A DNA stretch of 64,000 nucleotides from Chloroflexota bacterium (GTDB taxonomy: Bacteria > Chloroflexota > Anaerolineae > B4-G1), in NCBI GenBank assembly GCA_024232355.1, contig JAAEPW010001061.1, positions 15,587-79,586 on the forward strand. The letters are read 5' to 3'. Positions 8,311 to 14,893 of the stretch are shown one piece after another. Numbering within the stretch: position 1 is the first letter of the stretch; every line of letters starts with the position of its first letter. The position numbers and the translations under genes are program-made. The notes under the pieces were generated by a model. It searched no databases. It was given only the letters and a program-made list of their open reading frames with translations, and was not told where the DNA came from.

Positions 8311-10602
8311 TCAGAGCTGAACCCGAGGCTCACTTTCATCCCAGGATACAGCTTGCCCGATTATGACCGCCTCGTCTCCCAATGCGACCAGCACCTGGTC
8401 TACTTGATCCGGCGATACCAACAGCACCAATCCGATGCCCATATTGAACACCCGGTACATTTCCATCTCGTCCACCTGGCCCTTTGTTTGGATCAAGCGG
8501 AATATCTCCGGTATCTCCCAGGCAGATCGATCGAGGTGGACGCCAATGCCCGGCGGCAGCACGCGCGGGATGTTTCCAGGGAACCCTCCGCCAGTGATGT
8601 GGGCCATCGCCTTGATGTTCACGTCAGCGTCCCAAAGCGCCTCGACCTCTTTCAGGTATGCCCGGTGTGGAGCCAACAAGACCTCGCCCAGCGGTTGGCC
8701 TAGTTCGGGCAAAACGGTCTCCCAGCCCGTGTCGGCAAAGACGTGGCGGGCCAGCGAGTAGCCGTTGGTGTGCAAACCTGATGAGGGCACTCCCAGGCAG
8801 ACGTCTCCTGGGCAGACGTCGCGCCCATCCACAATGACGCCGCGCTCGACCCATCCTACCATCGTGCCGACCAGGTCGAACGTTCCCGGGCGGTAGACGC
8901 CGGGCATCTCGGCCGTCTCGCCGCCCAGGAGGGCGCAACCCAGGGCACGGCAGGCCGTGGCGCACCCACCGACGACGGTCGCGATCTGTTCGGGATCGAG
9001 TTTACCCGCCGCGATATAGTCCAGGAAAAAGAGGGGGCGCGCTCCCTGTACCAGAATGTCGTTCATACAGTGGTTGACAATGTCCTGCCCCACGGTGTCG
9101 TAGCGGCCCACCGCCTCGGCGATCAGCGTCTTGGTGCCAACGCCGTCGGTCGAGGCGACCAAGACCACGTCTTGAGCGTCTCGCAGTTCCGCCAGGCTAA
9201 AGAGGCCGCCGAAAGGTCCAACGCCAGCCAGGACAGCTGGGGTGTAGGTGCTTTCCACGGCTTCCAGCATCAGCTCGACCGCGCGATCCCCGGCGTTTAT
9301 GTCCACACCAGCCGCTGTGTAGGCGTCTTGGGGAGCGAGCACGCCTGCCCCGATGTCGCGACGGTACTGTGCTCCCTCGAAATGAATTTGTTCCACGGCC
9401 GTGTAAGCTTGTTTCAAAGCGGCGTCGAGGTTGGGGCCAGTGCTCATCGCGGCCAACACGCGTCCCCCGGCAGTGACCAATTGACCATCCTCTTGCCGGG
9501 TCCCGGCGTGAAAGAGTGCCACATCGGACACTTGTTCCGCCTCTTGGATTCCTGATATCGCTTTTCCCTTTTCGTAGGAGCTGGGATAGCCGCCCGATGC
9601 CAGGACGACGCAGGCGGAATGAAGGTCGCTCCAGCAGAGTTGTTCATTGGTCAGGCGACCGTCCAGGCAGGCCAGGAACACGTCCACCAAGTCGCTTTCC
9701 AGCAGGGGTAGGATGACCTGGGCCTCTGGGTCGCCAAAGCGGCAGTTGAATTCGATTACTTGAGGACCTTGGGACGTGATTATTAGCCCGGCATAGAGTA
9801 TGCCCACAAAGGGTGTACCCCGGCGGCGCATACCGTCGACGGTAGGTTGCAGGATGGTGGTGACGATCTCGTTGATCTGGGTTTGGGAGAGGTAGGCCGA
9901 GGGCGCATAGCAGCCCATACCACCAGTGTTTGGTCCTTGGTCTCCCTCGCCCACGCGCTTGTAATCGCGGGCGGGCAACATCGGCACTACCGTGTGGCCG
10001 TCGCTAAAGGCTAGCAAGGAGACCTCTTCGCCCTCTAGGCAGGTTTCGACGAGTGCCTCGTCTCCGGCTGTGCCAAAGGTTTTCTCCACCATTACCTGGT
10101 GCAAGGCTAGCTCTGCTTCTTTCATTGTAGGGCAGACGAGTACGCCTTTCCCGGCCGCCAGCCCGCTGGCCTTGACTACAATGGGTACTTGTTGTTGTTG
10201 TCGTAAATAGCTTTGCGCGTTTTCATAGTTCTGGAAAATGGCAGCCTGTGCCGTGGGAATCCCTTCCTCGACCATAAAGCGCTTGGCAAAGGCTTTGGAA
10301 CCTTCCAACTGCGCGGCAGCCGCCGTGGGACCAAAGGCCCGCAGACCGGCCTCGGTAAAGGCATCGACTACCCCGGCGACCAAGGGCACTTCGGGGCCGA
10401 CCACCGTCAGGTCTACCTTTTCCCGGCGGGCAAAATCAACCAGTGCCGGAGTGTCGTCGGCAGCGATGGGGGCGTTTTCGGCGATGGCGGCGGTGCCGCC
10501 GTTTCCCGGCGTGACGGTGAGACGACTCGTATGGGAGGATTGGGCTAGTTTCCAAGCGAGCGTGTGTTCCCGTCCGCCAGAACCAATTACCAAAATGTGC
10601 AT
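8311..10602 (-). CDS. purD/purM: Fused PurD-PurM: GAR synthetase and AIR synthetase
   Basis: A 763-residue bifunctional protein. Residues 1-418 are a full GAR synthetase: HILVIGSGGREHTL, the ATP-grasp segment VVKASGLAAGKGV, EFNCRFGDPE near 284-293. Residues about 425-763 are a full AIR synthetase: DAYTAAGVDINAGDRAVELM, DGVGTKT, GGETAEMPG, HITGGGFPGN. It would carry out steps 2 and 5 of de novo purine synthesis. The start at 10602 has AGGAG 7 nt upstream. Both halves are near normal length, and no stop or frameshift lies at the junction. Bacteria usually encode these separately; the same fusion order is known in eukaryotes (GARS-AIRS). NUDIX and purN follow on the same strand. Confidence 0.95.
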   Translation of the reverse strand: MHILVIGSGGREHTLAWKLAQSSHTSRLTVTPGNGGTAAIAENAPIAADDTPALVDFARREKVDLTVVGPEVPLVAGVVDAFTEAGLRAFGPTAAAAQLEGSKAFAKRFMVEEGIPTAQAAIFQNYENAQSYLRQQQQVPIVVKASGLAAGKGVLVCPTMKEAELALHQVMVEKTFGTAGDEALVETCLEGEEVSLLAFSDGHTVVPMLPARDYKRVGEGDQGPNTGGMGCYAPSAYLSQTQINEIVTTILQPTVDGMRRRGTPFVGILYAGLIITSQGPQVIEFNCRFGDPEAQVILPLLESDLVDVFLACLDGRLTNEQLCWSDLHSACVVLASGGYPSSYEKGKAISGIQEAEQVSDVALFHAGTRQEDGQLVTAGGRVLAAMSTGPNLDAALKQAYTAVEQIHFEGAQYRRDIGAGVLAPQDAYTAAGVDINAGDRAVELMLEAVESTYTPAVLAGVGPFGGLFSLAELRDAQDVVLVASTDGVGTKTLIAEAVGRYDTVGQDIVNHCMNDILVQGARPLFFLDYIAAGKLDPEQIATVVGGCATACRALGCALLGGETAEMPGVYRPGTFDLVGTMVGWVERGVIVDGRDVCPGDVCLGVPSSGLHTNGYSLARHVFADTGWETVLPELGQPLGEVLLAPHRAYLKEVEALWDADVNIKAMAHITGGGFPGNIPRVLPPGIGVHLDRSAWEIPEIFRLIQTKGQVDEMEMYRVFNMGIGLVLLVSPDQVDQVLVALGDEAVIIGQAVSWDESEPRVQL

Positions 10603-10663
10603 TTATTTACTCCTACAGAAAAGTTTGGGTTTGCGCTACGCATTGTACTTGAATTTGGGGTTT

Positions 10664-10703
10664 AGGCCAAGCTACGCTTGGTGAGGCCAAGCTACACTTG
10701 GTG
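10664..10703. repeat. Two tandem 20-bp palindromic units
   Basis: AGGCCAAGCTACGCTTGGTG (10664-10683) is followed directly by AGGCCAAGCTACACTTGGTG (10684-10703) and by a shortened third unit beginning AGGCAAGCTTGGG. Each unit is itself a small hairpin (CCAAGC/GCTTGG). It lies between the purD-purM start and the unknown gene at 10808. Confidence 0.7.
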
Positions 10704-10753
10704 AGGCAAGCTTGGGACAACGTGTAGCGTATGTGGATGTATGTTAATAAACC

Positions 10754-10780
10754 ACCCTGATGTTTCACAAACATCAGGGT
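10754..10780 (-). terminator. Strong hairpin, likely terminator of the radical-SAM cassette
   Basis: ACCCTGATGTTT (10754-10765) pairs perfectly with AAACATCAGGGT (10769-10780) across a 3-nt loop. On the minus strand it follows the stop of the gene at 10808 by 27 bp and is trailed by a T-containing but not pure-T stretch (GGTTTATT). It probably ends the transcript of the four-gene cassette before the purine genes. Confidence 0.6.
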
Positions 10781-10807
10781 CATTATGATTGAAACAGCTA
10801 TGTACAT

Positions 10808-11350
10808 TCACCAACTTACGAGGAATGAGGTAAAAGCGCCCCCATGGTCATTGCGCGGTTTCGTTTCGTCTATCACTACCTTGGTCCCGACGCTATCGGC
10901 GGGTTTGAATCGCTCTACAACCCCGATCAGGATGCCGCGTTCGAAATCATCAGGATAGGGAGACACGATGGTCATTACTGCCGAACGATCACCCGTTTTT
11001 TGATGTTTCCATCCCACGTCCAAAGTGATATGACGGTGGTTAACTCGCCACATTTGTCCCAGTGAACTCGGGACTTGTTCTATCGAACGCTGACCAACTG
11101 GTATTTGCAGGGCTTGAGCGACGGCCTTGCCAGTGACAAACATGGTCGCAGGGCCGGTGCGCTCTTTTAACGTGTGATAAAATTTGGAAAGGGTTTCCTG
11201 GGAATACCATTGGTCGGGTTGGATGTCCGTAATGCCTAGGTCTTGCAAGATATTGCGCCCGAATTCCTTATAGATGCCGAGCGCATTCAGGGCCTCCAGT
11301 ATGACTGCACCAAGAACCTCTGCACCGAGCGATGAACGATATGTTGACAT
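10808..11350 (-). CDS. Unknown 180-residue protein, last gene of the radical-SAM cassette
   Basis: Not recognised. The start at 11350 (MSTYRSSLGAEVLG) has AGAGG 5-6 nt upstream; the frame is open further but overlaps the preceding gene. The N-terminal half looks helical (GAVILEALNALGIYKEFG), and the C-terminal half is beta-rich (RHITLDVGW, SAVMTIVSPYP, GILIGVVERF). There is no signal peptide and no membrane segment. It starts 38 bp after the upstream precursor-like gene, in the same direction, so co-transcription with the radical-SAM gene is likely. It could be a partner or effector; no function is assigned. Confidence 0.75.
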   Translation of the reverse strand: MSTYRSSLGAEVLGAVILEALNALGIYKEFGRNILQDLGITDIQPDQWYSQETLSKFYHTLKERTGPATMFVTGKAVAQALQIPVGQRSIEQVPSSLGQMWRVNHRHITLDVGWKHQKTGDRSAVMTIVSPYPDDFERGILIGVVERFKPADSVGTKVVIDETKPRNDHGGAFTSFLVSW

Positions 11351-11388
11351 TGTTGCCTCTTGGTATTTGCTTGATGAATTGTAGTGGC

Positions 11389-12303
11389 TCAATATATCTG
11401 CTTTGTGATACTCCAAAGACCATCCTCGTCGGATGGAGCAAAGTAAAGATCCCCAGAATCTCCTATTCTTATCTGGAATTCGCCCAAGGCCGAATCTGTG
11501 GAGAATGTACAAGTCGCTATTGTGTCCCCAGAGTTATACCAGTCGAAATCATCCTCCTGTGGTACCAAGTAATCAATGGTTACCTCGCCTATGGGATTAT
11601 TGAATAGAAAGGCGAGATTCCCTTGAACCGAGGTTCCTGTGATTTCCCGAGTTGGTGCGAACGAGTATGAACTTGCCTCAATGGTCAGAGTACCCGTTAT
11701 CCAGCCCCGTTCATCGCCCATGTCGTATGCTTGAACTGCTATCCACTCACCCTGTTGTATGGCTTCCACAATGGTAGTTTCGGGGATGGGCGCAACCTCG
11801 GGGGGATTTTCAATGATCTCGATGGTCGGCGTAGCCAGAAAATCTGCATCGGTGCAGCCTCCCGCGGCTGTGACTGCACCGATGACGGCTGCCGTTGCAG
11901 CCGCTTGCGCCAGACGTCCGAACGAACGCGTCCTGGAAGGTAAAGGCGATGGTGCATTAATCGCAAGAGCTTGACCATGCACGTGAATTCGCAAGTGCCG
12001 TGCACCCACGTCAACCTGATCTTGGTCAATGACTATGACAGGTTTACCGCATGGTACACTCAGGCTGCGCCCGGCACGGTGAAGGGTGACCGGGATATTG
12101 GTCTCTGGGCGGTACAGCACCAAACGTCCATCGGCAGAGACCCATAGCTCGCAGGAGACACCGTCGTCGCTTTGCCACAGCACTCGACCAGTTTCGTCTA
12201 GGCGCAAGCCGGGCTGTCGGCCCGGAAGTGCCACACAGCGTAGATACTTGGATGTGGATTGGGTGTCTAGGTTTTCGATACAGATTGCGATTGGTTTTGG
12301 CAT
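11389..12303 (-). CDS. FHA-like/membrane-anchored protein A, putative radical-SAM substrate
   Basis: A 304-residue protein, paralogous to the next one upstream. Residues 1-112 are nearly identical in the pair and beta-rich; VSADGRLVLYRPETNIPV and VIDQDQVDVGARHLRIHVHG look like an FHA-type fold. Residues about 131-149 form one hydrophobic segment preceded by Arg-rich sequence and end in AAGGC, with Cys150 in a lipobox-like position, although it lies deep inside the protein. The C-terminal about 150 residues are acidic and beta-rich (TGTLTIE, PTREITGTSVQGNL), probably outside the membrane. The start at 12303 has GGAG upstream. Placement after a SPASM enzyme suggests a modified substrate; this is inference. 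Confidence 0.82.
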   Translation of the reverse strand: MPKPIAICIENLDTQSTSKYLRCVALPGRQPGLRLDETGRVLWQSDDGVSCELWVSADGRLVLYRPETNIPVTLHRAGRSLSVPCGKPVIVIDQDQVDVGARHLRIHVHGQALAINAPSPLPSRTRSFGRLAQAAATAAVIGAVTAAGGCTDADFLATPTIEIIENPPEVAPIPETTIVEAIQQGEWIAVQAYDMGDERGWITGTLTIEASSYSFAPTREITGTSVQGNLAFLFNNPIGEVTIDYLVPQEDDFDWYNSGDTIATCTFSTDSALGEFQIRIGDSGDLYFAPSDEDGLWSITKQIY

Positions 12304-12386
12304 TTTTCTCCTTTCCCTTGTTTCTGAACAAGATCACAGGGGCATTTGAATAACCAGCAAAGTTGGACAGATGCAAGTGTGATCGT

Positions 12387-13331
12387 TTATTGTTCAGTAT
12401 CGATCTCTAGCTGCTTTGTGATGCTCCATAGGCCATCCTCGCTTTCGAGGCTATGAAGGTAAAGGCTGTTAGAATTTTCTTTCTTGACTTGAAATTGGCC
12501 CATCATCACCGAGTCTATACTAAACACGCAGTCGGCTAATGGATATCCAGGTTCCAAGCGATCGAAATCATCATAATAGTCTATGGAAGTATAGTAATTA
12601 ATCATTACCTCACCTCTGGGATTATCAAATAGAAAACCGAGGTATCCTTGCACTGATGTCCCTGTGATTTCACGAGTTGGTGTGAATATGTAGAAATTTT
12701 CCTCAATGGTCAAGGTTCCCGTTATCTGAACTTGTTTGCTTGTTGCGTTGTATGTTTGAGCTACTATCCACCCGCCCTGTATGATTTCCGCAGTAGTTAT
12801 TTCAGGGGGCGGCGGCATTACAGGTTCCGGGGGGTATTCAATGACTTCGATAGTCGGTGTAGCCAAAATACCTGAATCGGTGCAGCCTCCTGTAGCTGCG
12901 ACTGTACCGATGATGGCTGCCGTTGCAGCTGCTTGCGCCAAGCGGCTGAATTGACGTGATCTTGAGGGCAGGAGCGATGGGGCAGCAACTGAGGAGGCTT
13001 GGCCATGTATGTGAATCCGCAGGTGCCGCGCACCTACGTCAATCTGATCCTGGTCAATGACTATGACGGGTTTGTCGCACGGCACATCCAGGCTGCGTCC
13101 GACGCGGTGAAGGGTGACCGGAATATTGGTCTCTGGGCGGTACAGTACCAAGCGTCCATCAGCAGAAACCCACAGCTCGCAGGACACGCCGTCGTCGCTT
13201 TGCCACAGCACGCGACCGATTTCGTCCAGGCGCAAGCCGGGCTGTCGACCTGGAAGCGCCACGCAGCGCAAGTACTTGGATACGGATTGAGCATCCAGGT
13301 CTTCGATACAGATTGCGAGTGGTTTTGGCAT
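12387..13331 (-). CDS. FHA-like/membrane-anchored protein B, paralogue of A
   Basis: A 314-residue protein. The start at 13331 has AAGGAGGAG 5-6 nt upstream and lies 28 bp after the radical-SAM stop. The N-terminal 110 residues differ from protein A at only about ten positions, including fully shared CVALPGRQPGLRLDE and LWQSDDGVSCELWVSADGR. The membrane segment (131-149) and Cys150 (ATGGCTD) are kept at the same positions. The C-terminal domain has diverged much more, with a Pro-rich linker (VMPPPPE) and motifs ITGTLTIEE, PTREITGTSVQG and GLWSITKQL. Strong conservation of the N-terminal part with a diverging C-terminal part is what a shared recognition domain would show. Confidence 0.82.
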   Translation of the reverse strand: MPKPLAICIEDLDAQSVSKYLRCVALPGRQPGLRLDEIGRVLWQSDDGVSCELWVSADGRLVLYRPETNIPVTLHRVGRSLDVPCDKPVIVIDQDQIDVGARHLRIHIHGQASSVAAPSLLPSRSRQFSRLAQAAATAAIIGTVAATGGCTDSGILATPTIEVIEYPPEPVMPPPPEITTAEIIQGGWIVAQTYNATSKQVQITGTLTIEENFYIFTPTREITGTSVQGYLGFLFDNPRGEVMINYYTSIDYYDDFDRLEPGYPLADCVFSIDSVMMGQFQVKKENSNSLYLHSLESEDGLWSITKQLEIDTEQ

Positions 13332-13359
13332 TTTGTCTCCTCCTTTCCTTCGGGTGATG

Positions 13360-14742
13360 CTACACATCGATCAAGTGGCGCGACGTCCCTTGTGGGTGTA
13401 GATCGTTTGGGGTCTCGATTCCCCGAGCGCGAGCCTCTTGCAAGAGAAACGCCACCGACCACTCGACGGCTGTCACACGATCCTCAGCGAGTAACTCGCT
13501 GAGGACCCGAACGCGCCAGGGGCCACAAGGAGGTTCGCCTGGATTCCCCGTGTACAGTAAATTTTCCGACCGACATCCCCCGCCACAGAGCGTGGCTAGT
13601 GGGCAATCGGCACAAATGGGCAGATCGCTGGCGCGGTACGGGTTCTCTCGAATTGATCTTGCAGCCGCCGCGAATCCAATCGTATCGAGATGGCCCACCT
13701 TTTCCTCCATTTTGAAGCAGTTGAACAGCGCGCCGTCGCTGCGGACGTGTACGTGCTGTCCCAGAGCACAGCCGCATCCCTCGCGGCGGTGCGTGACCGG
13801 GCTGGTTCGTGACGCCGAAATAGCCACGCCTGCCTCGAACGCCACGCTGTCCAGCGCTGCATCCAACTCTGCACGACTCTTGAAAAGGTGATCTCCGGTC
13901 TCCCTACCGCTCAAATAGAGTACGCCCAGCGTGACGTTGGTGTTTGGGGGCAAACGCTGGCGGAGATGGTCCAGTTCGCAAGAGATGGTGTCTGCGTGCT
14001 GCGGCGTGAACATCAAATCGACCGTCGCGTGGCCCCCGAACGCGGCCAGATTGTGAATGCCGCGCAGGGCGGCGTCGAACCGGCTGGCTCCAGAGATCGT
14101 GTCGCAGGTCTCTGTGGATGGGCCGCCAAGACTGATGCGCACCCGGACGCCTTGATTGACCAACCTGGCCGTTTTCTCTGCCAGATCGTCGTCCGCCAGC
14201 GGTATGCCGTTCGTAAAGATGGTCAGCGTCAAACCCAGCCGCACGATCTCGGAGGCCAGGTCGATGGCCCAGGGCACCAACAACGGTTCACCGCCCAACA
14301 GTGCTATGCTCGTCCTGGACCCAAGCACCTCTGGTATCTGCCTCACGACTTGGAGCATTTGGTCAAAGCATACCTCTTCTGTCCGCGCTTCTCCCGAGTT
14401 TGTGCAGCAGTAGGAGCATGCGAGGTTGCAATCATTGGTGAGTTGAAGCTGGATGGTCGGTGAGTCGGGCTTGGGCTGGCGGGGCGGGGCGAAAAAGCCG
14501 TGTTCTTCCAGGTTGTTGAGCGTGGTTTGGCTCAGTGCGTTCAAGAACGCTTCCCCAAGGACGACCGCACGCACGGTGTCAACTTCACTTGGCGGTATGC
14601 GGCAGAAAACCGCGTGGTTGCGAGATACCAGGAGCGCACCGTGAGAAATTGGGAGAAGCGTGCAATCTTGGGGGATCAAGGTTCTCTTTTCTTTTGTCTT
14701 GTAAAAGACGCGAGGTTTTGTTTCTAATGTAGAGGGTAGCAT
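13360..14742 (-). CDS. Radical SAM/SPASM peptide- or protein-modifying enzyme
   Basis: A 460-residue protein. The start at 14742 is preferred because AGGTGA precedes it by 7 nt. The radical-SAM cluster motif is CNLACSYC (Cys105, 109, 112). GGEPLL is the SAM-binding GGE motif. The C-terminal SPASM region is Cys-rich: GCGCALGQ, LFNCFK, ICADCPLATLCGGGC, PPCGP, enough for two auxiliary Fe-S clusters. The about 90 residues before the radical-SAM barrel could be a recognition domain. SPASM enzymes typically install thioether or C-C crosslinks in ribosomal peptides or activate sulfatases. The sulfatase option is unlikely because no sulfatase is nearby and two paralogous substrate-like genes follow directly. 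Confidence 0.9.
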   Translation of the reverse strand: MLPSTLETKPRVFYKTKEKRTLIPQDCTLLPISHGALLVSRNHAVFCRIPPSEVDTVRAVVLGEAFLNALSQTTLNNLEEHGFFAPPRQPKPDSPTIQLQLTNDCNLACSYCCTNSGEARTEEVCFDQMLQVVRQIPEVLGSRTSIALLGGEPLLVPWAIDLASEIVRLGLTLTIFTNGIPLADDDLAEKTARLVNQGVRVRISLGGPSTETCDTISGASRFDAALRGIHNLAAFGGHATVDLMFTPQHADTISCELDHLRQRLPPNTNVTLGVLYLSGRETGDHLFKSRAELDAALDSVAFEAGVAISASRTSPVTHRREGCGCALGQHVHVRSDGALFNCFKMEEKVGHLDTIGFAAAARSIRENPYRASDLPICADCPLATLCGGGCRSENLLYTGNPGEPPCGPWRVRVLSELLAEDRVTAVEWSVAFLLQEARARGIETPNDLHPQGTSRHLIDV

Positions 14743-14893
14743 AACAATATCACCTACTTGATCAGTGGCCTGATACGAAAAACGCGTTAGAAACGTGTTG
14801 ATGACCAATGCGATTTGTCGCTCGGACGTTTGTTGTCCTCTTTTGTGTACTTGCCGGGCAATTCATTGCTCGGCTTTTCAGGAATCAGAAACG

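Noticed and set aside
11351..11512. N-terminal extension of the 180-residue protein back to 11512
   Set aside because: It would overlap the upstream paralogue by over 100 bp in another frame. A proper start with AGAGG is at 11350.
13484..14463. Overlapping ORFs within the radical-SAM gene on both strands
   Set aside because: No motifs or ribosome-binding sites; the radical-SAM frame is continuous and has all Cys motifs.
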